From NCBI GenBank assembly GCA_018399455.1, contig JAGYOT010000048.1:1-9336 (forward strand): a stretch of 9,336 nt of DNA. Reading direction: 5' to 3'. This DNA comes from Desulfobacterales bacterium. Its GTDB lineage: Bacteria > Desulfobacterota > Desulfobacteria > Desulfobacterales > Desulfosalsimonadaceae. The position numbers and the translations under genes are program-made. The notes below the pieces were generated by a model. The model did no database searches and was not told the origin of the DNA. It was given only the letters and a program-made list of their open reading frames with translations. Positions 1 through 6,111 of the stretch are shown here, one piece after another (positions within the stretch are counted from its first letter, which is position 1; every line of letters begins with the position of its first letter).

Positions 1-68
1 AGGATGCATTGCAGAACCCCCAGTCGCTGGATTACTATGCGGAGATTGAGGAGCTTCAGACGGATTGA
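1..68 (+). CDS. 3' end of an upstream gene, product unknown (partial)
   Basis: Reading from base 3, the first 63 bases are open and end in TGA at 66-68, giving 21 residues that finish ...YYAEIEELQTD. The acidic, helical-looking tail and the clean stop just before an AT-rich gap and the next Shine-Dalgarno site are consistent with the C-terminus of a real protein on the same strand. Too little is present to name a family. It lies 86 bp before the DUF6125-like gene and could belong to the same operon. Confidence 0.5.
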   Translation, partial: DALQNPQSLDYYAEIEELQTD

Positions 69-87
69 TTTTGTTATTTTTGGGAAT

Positions 88-111
88 GGGGGCAGACTTC
101 AGCCTGTCCCC
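88..111 (+). other. Hairpin in the leader of the DUF6125-like gene
   Basis: GGGGGCAG at 88-95 can pair with CTGTCCCC at 104-111 (eight pairs, one of them G-U) around an 8-base loop. No T-run follows it on either strand, so it does not look like a standard intrinsic terminator. It sits between the upstream stop codon and the ribosome binding site at 141-147. It may be an mRNA-stabilising or processing structure, or chance. Confidence 0.3.
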
Positions 112-154
112 GGCAGTTTAGTGCAATTCGTACTTTGATAAAAGGAGACAAAAC

Positions 155-904
155 ATGCCGGACAACATCGACTCCCTGGAGGATCTGGCCAATGAGGACC
201 TGGCCCGATATACACTGAACCTTTTCCACCGTATTGTGATGCATTACGGCTTCTGGTTTAACGAGGTGCATCACCAGCTGCGCACGGACATGGCGCTGGA
301 TGTACTGGAGGACGCGTCTTCGAAAAGCTTTAATATCCAGATGAAGCGGCTGTCCAAGATCCTGGGGTTTGAAATGGCCGCTCAAGACCTGCCCGCCCCT
401 CTGGCCTCAATGTCCCGGGAGAAATTAATGGAGCTTATCAACACCCTTTCCGTCAACTGGCTGGCCAATGACGGGGTCTGGTTTCAGTCTGTTGAGTTCA
501 AGCACGGGATGTATGACGCCAAGCGGTGCAATGATTCCTGCTGGACCCGGTTTTCTCCGTTTGAGGCCTGGAGTATCAAGAATTTTCTGAACATGCCGAA
601 GCGCCCGGGTCTTGAGGGCCTGAAAAAGGCACTTGGCTTCCGGCTCTATGCCAATATCAATAAACAGTCCTTTTCGGAAGAGAAGCCGGACAGCTTTGTT
701 TTCCAGATGAATGAATGCCGTGTCCAATGGGCGCGTAAGCGAAAAGGGCTGGAGGATTACCCCTGCAAGTCGGTGGGCCTCGTGGAATATCCCTATTTTG
801 CGCGATCTGTTGACGATCGGATCAAAACAGAATGCATCGGTTGTCCGCCGGACCCGCATCCTGAGGAGTGGTACTGCGCCTGGCGGTTTTATATTGAGGA
901 ATAG
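155..904 (+). CDS. DUF6125-like cytosolic Cys-rich protein of unknown function
   Basis: The 249-residue protein has no signal peptide or membrane segment. The ATG at 155 follows a strong AAAGGAG (141-147). I recognise the C-terminal third as the pattern seen in anaerobe proteins annotated DUF6125 and loosely related to the L-2-amino-thiazoline-4-carboxylate hydrolase group. It contains Cys188 followed by an Arg/Lys-rich stretch, a YPCK motif with Cys204, then the D-RI---C--CPPDPHPEEWYC-W block with Cys227, Cys230 and Cys241. Two further cysteines, 125 and 129, lie mid-protein. The Cys spacing could bind a metal or Fe-S cluster, but this is inference. The N-terminal two thirds look helical and appear internally repeated: a YGFWFNEV segment near residue 31 and a DGVWFQSV segment near 106. 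It is followed at 36 bp by the Fe-S protein and the flavoprotein, suggesting a shared redox role. The family name is from memory and no reaction can be assigned. Confidence 0.75.
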   Translation: MPDNIDSLEDLANEDLARYTLNLFHRIVMHYGFWFNEVHHQLRTDMALDVLEDASSKSFNIQMKRLSKILGFEMAAQDLPAPLASMSREKLMELINTLSVNWLANDGVWFQSVEFKHGMYDAKRCNDSCWTRFSPFEAWSIKNFLNMPKRPGLEGLKKALGFRLYANINKQSFSEEKPDSFVFQMNECRVQWARKRKGLEDYPCKSVGLVEYPYFARSVDDRIKTECIGCPPDPHPEEWYCAWRFYIEE

Positions 905-940
905 GGCGGCACAAGGCTGTCCAACCCGGGAGACCTTATC

Positions 941-2137
941 ATGCAATACGAAGAAATTCTTCACCGATGCTTTCGCTGCGGATTCTGCAAGCTGCCCAGC
1001 GACTATTCGGACATCAATTGTCCGGCGTACCTGCGATACCGGTTTGAATCCTTTTCTCCGGGCGGGCGCATGTGGCTGATAAGAGCCTGGCTTGACGGAA
1101 ACATCCAGGCGGATGCCAGGTTCCAGGAGGTGCTTTTCTCGTGCGCCACCTGCAATAATTGTGTGGAACACTGTATTTTCCCAAAATTCAAGGATCAGCT
1201 GTTAAACGCGTTTATCGCGGCCAAGGCGGCCCTGGTCGATGAGGGAAGACTACCCCCGCAGGTCCGGGACTATCTTACACGGCTGCTCGAACACGGCAAT
1301 CCCTATAAAATGCCCCGGAAAAAGCGCGGCAACTGGGCTTCGGAACTCGGGATTGAGTCCTATGCCGGACAGGAATACCTTTTTTATGTGGGGGATGTAG
1401 GCTCCTTTGACGAGAGCGGAGCCCGGATTGCCCGATCCGTGGCAAATGTTTTCAGGAAGCTGGGGCTGTCATTCGGCATCCTGGGGGAAAAGGAGGGCTC
1501 GGATGGAAACGAAGCACGGGCTTTAGGGGAAACCGAGCTCTTTAAGCATCTGGCGGAACGGAATATAGACGTTTTCAAGCAGTTGGGGGTGGAAAAGGTT
1601 GTGACCCTTTCCCCGCACGGCTACAATGCCTTAAAAAACGATTATCCGGAACTGGGCGGAGAGTTTCAGGTTTTTCATTACACGCAGCTGCTGGTGGAGC
1701 GCCTTCCTGCGATTGAACTGCCGGATTCCCCGGATTTTGCATTTCCCAGGAAGGCAACGTTCCATGATCCCTGCTACCTGGGCAGACACAATCAGGACTA
1801 TGAATCCGCGCGCCAGGTACTGGATCTGCTGCCCGGCATTGAACGCGTGGAAATGAAACGAAGCGGCGCAGACGCCCTTTGCTGCGGAGGCGGGGGCGGT
1901 AATTTTTTTACGGATCTGGTCTCAAGCGGGGCAGAGACTGCGGCGAAAGTCCGGGTCCGGGAGGCAGCGGATACGCTGGGGGCGGACATGCTGGGGGCGG
2001 ATAAGGGCGCCGGGTTTTTAGTCACTGCGTGCCCGGTGTGCACCCTGATGCTCGAGGATGCGGTTAAGTCCCAAAATCTTGATGGCCGCATCCAGGTCCG
2101 GGAGATCTCGGAACTGGTCGCGGAGCAGTTGTTTTAA
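941..2137 (+). CDS. (Fe-S)-binding HdrD/GlcF-like protein with CCG domains
   Basis: A 398-residue cytosolic electron-transfer protein with GGGAG at 928-932 as ribosome binding site. Two N-terminal ferredoxin-like motifs are visible: Cys10, 13, 16 with Cys27, and Cys68, 71, 74 with Cys78. Each has the CxxCxxC...C layout expected to hold a [4Fe-4S] cluster. The C-terminal half is a tandem of CCG (heterodisulfide reductase-type) domains. The second domain is complete, with HDPCYLGRHN (Cys278), LCCGGGGG (Cys314-315) and CPVC (Cys364, Cys367), the pattern that binds a non-cubane or [4Fe-4S] cluster in HdrB/HdrD. The first domain (about 148-235) keeps the sequence framework but has GDVGS, GSDGNE and SPHGYN where cysteines are expected, so it should not bind a cluster. 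The next gene begins 15 bp downstream and encodes the FAD partner, as in GlcDEF, LutABC and D-lactate dehydrogenase systems. The electron acceptor is not evident; there is no membrane anchor. The general role is well supported, the substrate is not. Confidence 0.88.
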   Translation: MQYEEILHRCFRCGFCKLPSDYSDINCPAYLRYRFESFSPGGRMWLIRAWLDGNIQADARFQEVLFSCATCNNCVEHCIFPKFKDQLLNAFIAAKAALVDEGRLPPQVRDYLTRLLEHGNPYKMPRKKRGNWASELGIESYAGQEYLFYVGDVGSFDESGARIARSVANVFRKLGLSFGILGEKEGSDGNEARALGETELFKHLAERNIDVFKQLGVEKVVTLSPHGYNALKNDYPELGGEFQVFHYTQLLVERLPAIELPDSPDFAFPRKATFHDPCYLGRHNQDYESARQVLDLLPGIERVEMKRSGADALCCGGGGGNFFTDLVSSGAETAAKVRVREAADTLGADMLGADKGAGFLVTACPVCTLMLEDAVKSQNLDGRIQVREISELVAEQLF

Positions 2138-2152
2138 ACGCTAGGAGTTGTC

Positions 2153-3523
2153 ATGAGTGCGTATCAGGCATTAGTCGATATTGTTGGAAGCGATCGCGTA
2201 TCCGAGGACCTGGTGGAGCGTTATCTTTATTCCCGGGATTCCGGCGCTCAGCCGGCAGGACAGGCCGATTATGTGGTGCTTCCCAAGACGGTTGAAGAAG
2301 TGCAACAGGTCCTGCGGCTGGCAAACAGCCGCAATATTCCGGTCACTCCGCTGGGCGGCGGGCTTTCCCTTTCCGGCCTGGTGGTTCCCCGGCGCGGCGG
2401 GATTGTCCTGGATATGAAACGAATGGACCGGATTCTGGAAGTTGATGAGATGAACCGGTATGCCCTGATCGAGGCCGGCGTCTCCCAGGGGGCGCTCAGG
2501 GAATATTTGAAACAGCATCATCCCCGATTCCAGCATTCAACGCCGGAGGCGCCGCCGACGGCAACCGTAACGGGAAATGCCCTGATCCAGGGGCACGGCC
2601 ATATCTCGCCGCGATACGGAGTGAACTCGGATATGATCGGCGGCATGGAGGTTGTTCTCCCCACGGGAGAGATTACCCGGATCGGCTCCTGTTCGCTGGA
2701 TGAAAAGTGGTTTACAAAGGGCCCCATGCCGGATCTGGCAGGGCTTTTTGTCGGCTGGTACGGTACCACCGGGGTTGCCACAAAGCTTTCCCTGAAAATT
2801 TTTCCAAAGCCTGCATTCCGTGAGGTCATGGCCTTTCAAACCGATGCCGTTGATCTTTTGCCCGAGGCAATATCCGAGGTTATGTATCTTGATATGGCGG
2901 AGGATTTTTTCCTGATCATGCAGGAGAAGCCGGACTGGATGAATCATGCGTTTCTGGTCGTGATCGTTTCCGGCCATTTTAAGGAGGAAATCGAGCTAAA
3001 AAAAAGCGCTTACAAGAATCTGTTCAAAAACTTTCATGGCGGCCAGCCCATCGGGTTTGTCCGGGACCTTCATCCGGCACTTGAAAAACGGTTTCTGGAT
3101 GTTCCGCCGCTGGCCGCCCTGGCTGCGGATTTCCGTGAGGGCGGAGGGTTTCAGTACACCGGCGCGATTCTGTCCGTGGACCAGGTGCCGGCGGCCTGGC
3201 ACAGGGGCATCGAGATCGCTCATCAATACGACATGATCTGCTCTTACGTCCATCAGGTGCTTCAGGGCAACAGCGTTATGTTCGGCTTCAACTATTCTTT
3301 TAACCGCGGGGATGAAAAGGATATCGAACGCGCGCGGATGGCGCTTGAAGACTCCAACCGGGTCACCCTGGAGCTGGGCGGTATGATATGGAAGGGAGAG
3401 CGGCCGGCCCAGCAGATGGTTCTTGAAAAAATGGATCCAAACACCGCAGGCCTCATCAAGCGGGTCAAGGCGCTCCTGGATCCGAACGGGATCATGAACC
3501 CGGGAAACTGGGAGGTCCCGTAA
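2153..3523 (+). CDS. FAD-binding oxidase, divergent GlcD/D-lactate dehydrogenase family
   Basis: A 456-residue soluble flavoprotein of the VAO/PCMH superfamily, with AGGAG at 2143-2147 before the ATG. The N-terminal FAD_binding_4 domain (about 35-220) shows the pyrophosphate-binding TPLGGGLSLSG stretch at 65-75, the GNALIQGHGH...YG segment at 141-156, the MEVVLPTGEI strand at 165-174 and the PDLAGLFVGWYGTTG loop at 193-207. The C-terminal domain ends in LLDPNGIMNPGNW (441-453), a hallmark of the GlcD/LldD-type oxidases. By family, it should oxidise a 2-hydroxy acid or similar substrate through FAD and pass electrons to the Fe-S protein just upstream. Two usual C-terminal GlcD motifs are replaced: HxGDGNxH by a region around VHQVLQGNSVMFGFN (366-380), and GEHGxG by MIWKGERPAQ (411-420). 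The substrate may therefore differ from lactate or glycolate. Flavoprotein assignment is firm; specific substrate is unknown. Confidence 0.88.
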   Translation: MSAYQALVDIVGSDRVSEDLVERYLYSRDSGAQPAGQADYVVLPKTVEEVQQVLRLANSRNIPVTPLGGGLSLSGLVVPRRGGIVLDMKRMDRILEVDEMNRYALIEAGVSQGALREYLKQHHPRFQHSTPEAPPTATVTGNALIQGHGHISPRYGVNSDMIGGMEVVLPTGEITRIGSCSLDEKWFTKGPMPDLAGLFVGWYGTTGVATKLSLKIFPKPAFREVMAFQTDAVDLLPEAISEVMYLDMAEDFFLIMQEKPDWMNHAFLVVIVSGHFKEEIELKKSAYKNLFKNFHGGQPIGFVRDLHPALEKRFLDVPPLAALAADFREGGGFQYTGAILSVDQVPAAWHRGIEIAHQYDMICSYVHQVLQGNSVMFGFNYSFNRGDEKDIERARMALEDSNRVTLELGGMIWKGERPAQQMVLEKMDPNTAGLIKRVKALLDPNGIMNPGNWEVP

Positions 3524-3895
3524 CGATTTTGTAAGTCGAACTACTTTGTCAAAGGCCCGGCTGCTTTTCGGCATGGCGTTGGGAGTTTCCCGGGAGCTTA
3601 AAAAGAGGCGTTGCGCTTTTTCGTTTCCTGCTCGATCTTTTTCTTGAAAATCTGCTCAAAGTCGTGTATTCTCCAAAAATCAAAAATTCATAATCCGGAC
3701 AATAGGATTCTGTTTTCCCGTTATATCATGATTCTTTTAAGTTTATCTTCAAGCGATTTGAAACAGTAGTACTCCAAGCATTTGTTAAGATACTACGCTG
3801 AACCCTTTTGAGAGAACCATACCGCCGGTTGAGCTGGTTTTATTTGCATTCTCGTCTGCCTATGACTAATCTAAAGACAGAAACAGGGGAGGATT
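3524..3895. other. Intergenic region between the redox cluster and the antiporter operon
   Basis: These 372 bases carry no convincing gene. The stretch is more AT-rich than its flanks, especially from 3640 onward. A short inverted repeat GTAGTA/TACTAC lies within about 3765-3800. A minus-strand frame (3598-3786) reads like protein in places but has two internal stops. The promoter of the antiporter operon should lie here, but I found no good sigma70 hexamer pair. The best pair, TTGCAT (3844-3849) and TAATCT (3867-3872) at 17-bp spacing, matches only half of each consensus. Confidence 0.6.
3600..3621 (+). terminator. Weak candidate terminator after the flavoprotein gene
   Basis: AAAAAG (3600-3605) can pair with CTTTTT (3616-3621), with GC/GC pairs around a GTT loop inside and one internal mismatch. 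The T-run lies in the stem itself and the structure is only modestly stable. It lies 77 bp after the stop codon of the FAD oxidase, a sensible place for the first transcript to end. Evidence is weak. Confidence 0.25.
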
Positions 3896-4420
3896 ATGAT
3901 AGGGCTTGCGAAAAGCGCCGAATGGCTGCGTGAGGCACGGATCGGAGCAAAGCTGATGACTTTCGGGGTCTGCTATGCCACGTGGATAGTTCTTTCCGGC
4001 CGGTTTGACGCCTTTCATTTGATGCTGGGAGTTGTTTCAAGCGCCATTGTATCAATGACTTCGTCTGAACTCCTGTTTCCCGATGTCAAATACGCAAACC
4101 TGCCAAGGATGGTATTGCGGTTTTTTCTCTACATCCCCTGGCTTCTGTACCAGGTATTTCTCGCCAACCTGCATTTGCTGTATCTCACGTTTCATCCGCG
4201 GATGAAGGAACAGATTGATCCGCAGATAGTGACCTTCCAAAGCCGACTGGAAGGAGATATGGCACTTCTTATATTCGCCAATTCAATTACGCTGACACCC
4301 GGGACCGTGACCATATATGTTTCAGTTCTGAAAAAATTTACGGTTCATGCGATTGATGATCCATCCGCCCGGGCGCTGCCCGGACGGATGGAGGAGAAAA
4401 TCGAACATATTTTTGCCTAA
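3896..4420 (+). CDS. mrpE: Mrp Na+/H+ antiporter subunit E (MbhA-like)
   Basis: A 174-residue membrane protein and first gene of the ion-translocation operon. The MrpE signature is clear: SGRFDAFHLMLGVVSS at 34-49, a central hydrophobic hairpin (about 71-98) and the family block with GDMALLIFANSITLTPGT at 120-137. Predicted membrane segments are about 21-36, 41-57 and 72-97. MrpE is an accessory subunit needed for assembly or activity of the Mrp complex and corresponds to MbhA in membrane-bound hydrogenases. The start is uncertain. The ATG at 3896 has a GGAGG only 3 bases upstream (3888-3892) and adds a 20-residue basic, amphipathic N-terminus. The in-frame ATG at 3956 has GGAG at 3944-3947 with ideal 8-base spacing and gives a typical 154-residue protein. 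The next gene starts 3 bp after the stop, implying translational coupling. Confidence 0.92.
   Translation: MIGLAKSAEWLREARIGAKLMTFGVCYATWIVLSGRFDAFHLMLGVVSSAIVSMTSSELLFPDVKYANLPRMVLRFFLYIPWLLYQVFLANLHLLYLTFHPRMKEQIDPQIVTFQSRLEGDMALLIFANSITLTPGTVTIYVSVLKKFTVHAIDDPSARALPGRMEEKIEHIFA
3944..3947 (+). promoter_or_regulatory. Possible Shine-Dalgarno for an alternative MrpE start
   Basis: GGAG lies 8 bases before the in-frame ATG at 3956. If used, it yields an MrpE without the 20-residue N-terminal extension. The motif lies inside the longer reading frame, so it may be incidental. Confidence 0.35.
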
Positions 4421-4423
4421 GGC

Positions 4424-4699
4424 ATGGAAAACGCATTCATATATACCGGTATTTTCTTGTGCGTGCTGATGCTGCTGCCTCTCTATCGCGCGGTGTTCGG
4501 CCCTACAGTGCTGGACCGCCTGATCGGGGCCAATGCCATCGGCAGCAAAACTACGGCGCTTTTGATCATGATCGGTTTGATTTATCAGCGGGTGGATATG
4601 TTCGTGGATATTGCGCTGGCCTATGCCACGCTAAACTTTATCGCTGTTCTGGCAACTTCTCGGTATTTTCAGAAACGCAAAGGACTGTATAAAGAGTAA
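4424..4699 (+). CDS. mrpF: Mrp Na+/H+ antiporter subunit F (MbhB-like)
   Basis: A 91-residue protein with three predicted membrane helices (about 5-23, 36-54, 60-78). The MrpF signature is present: VFGPTVLDRLIGANAI at 24-39, with Asp31-Arg32 and Asn37, followed by VDMFVDIALAYATLNF at 57-72 with Asp58 and Asp62. Small subunit F contributes to the Mrp core and equals MbhB of hydrogenase-linked complexes. It begins 3 bp after mrpE with no separate strong Shine-Dalgarno, so its translation is probably coupled to mrpE. Length and motifs are normal for the family. Confidence 0.94.
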   Translation: MENAFIYTGIFLCVLMLLPLYRAVFGPTVLDRLIGANAIGSKTTALLIMIGLIYQRVDMFVDIALAYATLNFIAVLATSRYFQKRKGLYKE

Positions 4700-4712
4700 A
4701 GGAGCGGCTGCG

Positions 4713-5024
4713 ATGGGGGTTATCTCTTTTGTGCTTTTGCTCGGCGGGCTCGTGTTTTATGCCGGCGGGTCTGTGGGGATTATTCGGTTTCCGGATGTCT
4801 ATTCAAGACTCCATCCGGCCGGGAAGCTCGATACCATGGGGCTTTTTATGACCATGAGCGGCATGGCCCTTTATGTGTTGAGTGACTGGAGTATCAGCGC
4901 CCTGTTAACCGCGCTTAAAATTATGCTGATTGTTGTCTTTATTTTTATTACCAGTCCAACTGCGACGCATGCCATGGCGGATGCGGGCATGCGGGCGGGG
5001 CTTGTCCACTGGAGCCGAAAGTAG
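4713..5024 (+). CDS. mrpG: Mrp Na+/H+ antiporter subunit G (MbhC-like)
   Basis: A 103-residue protein with three membrane helices (about 3-23, 42-57, 61-80). It has the MrpG hallmark RFPDVYSRLHPAGKLDTMG at 25-43, where most relatives have HAATK rather than HPAGK, and the late SPTATHAMADA motif at 81-91. AAAGGAG (4698-4704), overlapping the mrpF stop codon, is its ribosome binding site with 8-base spacing. MrpG is an essential small subunit of the antiporter, equivalent to MbhC. The E-F-G order at the head of the operon matches the Mbh-type layout rather than the A-B-C-D-E-F-G layout of bacterial mrp operons. Confidence 0.94.
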   Translation: MGVISFVLLLGGLVFYAGGSVGIIRFPDVYSRLHPAGKLDTMGLFMTMSGMALYVLSDWSISALLTALKIMLIVVFIFITSPTATHAMADAGMRAGLVHWSRK

Positions 5025-5035
5025 AGGCGGCGAAG

Positions 5036-5281
5036 ATGATTTGGCAGCTTGATGTGATTATCCTAACCCTGGTCATTATCTGCGGTCTGGCCGCGATCAG
5101 CATCAGGGATCTTTTGGGGGCGGCGGTTTTATTCAGCGCCTATAGCTTCATGATGTGTCTTCTCTGGGCCATTATGGGTGCGGTTGACGTGGCTTTTACA
5201 GAAGCCTCGGTAGGCGCCGGCGTCAGCACGGTTTTTTTTGTCGCCGCTGTGTTTCGTACAACAAGGAGCAGCAAGGATTGA
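5036..5281 (+). CDS. MbhD-like DUF4040 subunit (split MrpA C-terminal piece)
   Basis: An 81-residue protein with three predicted membrane helices (about 5-22, 27-47, 59-74). It matches the DUF4040/MbhD domain: RDLLGAAVLFSAYSF at 24-38 and VDVAFTEASVGAGVSTVFF at 50-68. Asp51 and Glu56 are the conserved acidic pair thought to lie on the ion path between the antiporter-like subunits in Mbh and Mrp structures. In classical Mrp systems this piece is fused to the C-terminal part of MrpA; here it is a free gene, as in archaeal Mbh. The gene lies 11 bp after mrpG, with GAGGCGG upstream. Its TGA stop (5279-5281) overlaps the UUG start of the next gene. Confidence 0.88.
   Translation: MIWQLDVIILTLVIICGLAAISIRDLLGAAVLFSAYSFMMCLLWAIMGAVDVAFTEASVGAGVSTVFFVAAVFRTTRSSKD
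5263..5268 (+). promoter_or_regulatory. Shine-Dalgarno supporting a UUG start
   Basis: AAGGAG at 5263-5268 lies 9 bases before TTG at 5278, whose TTGA overlaps the stop codon of the preceding gene. It supports the UUG initiation site of the MbhE-MrpB fusion: no ATG occurs near the N-terminus, where the hydrophobic first helix begins at once. Confidence 0.7.
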
Positions 5282-6108
5282 AACGATTCGCATTCATCGG
5301 CGTTCTGCTTTTCGGAGCCGTGCTGTTGTACAGCTCGTTTTCGTTTCCGCCGCTTGGCGATCCGCATGCACCGGCTAACCGCCATGTGTCAGACGACTAT
5401 ATTAGAGACGGCATGAAAGAGACGGCCGTGCCGAACCTGGTTACTGCGGTTCTGGCCGATTACCGGGGCTATGACACCATGTTTGAAGCCACGGTTATTT
5501 TGGCCGCAGGCATTGCCTGTTTCTTTCTGCTTCGCCGGTACCGGCGCAAGCCTGCACAGCACCGGCTCTACCGGCATATCGACACCGGCGTGATACTGAT
5601 CATCGAGCAGGGCGGAAAAGAGCCCGTGGATTCCAAAGAGTTCGAGAGAATTGATTATCATTGGGTGCCTTTCGATCTGGTTGTAAACAAGGCCGCCGGT
5701 TTGATGGTGCCTTTTCTTCAGCTTTTTGCCCTTTATGTCATTTTCCATGGACACCACTCGCCGGGCGGCGGCTTCCAGGGCGGAGTTATTTTTGGCGCGA
5801 CGGTGATTCTTTTGGCCATATCCCGGGATCTTCGCTCCACAACGCGGCTGTTTCCCGAAAGAACGAGCGCCTTTCTATCCTCTGCAGGTCTTTTTATTTA
5901 TGCGGGCACGGGGTTCGCGTGTCTTTTGCTGGGGTCCAATTTGCTTGATTACAGTGCACTTGCCCGCCTGTTGGCGGTGGATCCGGTAATGGCCAGGTCG
6001 CACGGCATCCTGCTGGTTGAAATCGGGGTGGGAATGGCGGTTTCCGCCATAATGATATGGATTTACTATAACCTGGCCTCTGCCGGCCGGTACGACGAGG
6101 GACTCTAA
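5278..6108 (+). CDS. MbhE-MrpB fusion subunit of Mrp/Mbh-type antiporter
   Basis: The 276-residue membrane protein joins two Mrp pieces. The N-terminal part (about 1-95) resembles MbhE, the last segment of classical MrpA: a first helix, a periplasmic linker and the block NLVTAVLADYRGYDTMFEA at 53-71. A cytoplasmic linker (about 90-135) follows. The C-terminal part (about 136-268) is MrpB/MnhB (MbhF): LQLFALYVIFHGHHSPGGGF at 147-166, then GGVIFGATVILLAI and two or three more helices. The HxxPGGGFQGG motif is diagnostic of MrpB. Relatives usually read DTLGEA; here the residue before Glu70 is Phe69. Initiation is at UUG, supported by AAGGAG. MrpB is required for antiport, and MbhE-like segments join it to the DUF4040 subunit upstream, so the fusion probably forms the lateral coupling part of the complex. 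Confidence 0.9.
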   Translation: MKRFAFIGVLLFGAVLLYSSFSFPPLGDPHAPANRHVSDDYIRDGMKETAVPNLVTAVLADYRGYDTMFEATVILAAGIACFFLLRRYRRKPAQHRLYRHIDTGVILIIEQGGKEPVDSKEFERIDYHWVPFDLVVNKAAGLMVPFLQLFALYVIFHGHHSPGGGFQGGVIFGATVILLAISRDLRSTTRLFPERTSAFLSSAGLFIYAGTGFACLLLGSNLLDYSALARLLAVDPVMARSHGILLVEIGVGMAVSAIMIWIYYNLASAGRYDEGL

Positions 6109-6111
6109 TCC

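Noticed and set aside
425..1171. Long minus-strand open frame opposite the first two genes
   Set aside because: It lies antisense to two frames with clear family motifs, has no ribosome binding site of note and encodes nothing recognisable.
2996..3574. 192-residue minus-strand open frame opposite the flavoprotein gene
   Set aside because: It is a shadow of the FAD oxidase frame, with Arg/His/Pro-rich composition typical of antisense translation.
3586..3593. TCCCGGGA palindrome as operator or terminator stem
   Set aside because: It is a perfect 8-base palindrome with no loop and no T-run; too short to assign a role.
3835..3848. Sigma54-like promoter, TGG followed by TTGCA before mrpE
   Set aside because: The GG and GC elements are 8 bases apart instead of the required 10, and the -24 element lacks the CAC part.
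3829..3866. TTGAGC with TATGAC as a sigma70 promoter for the antiporter operon
   Set aside because: The spacer would be 26 bp, far beyond the usual 16-18.
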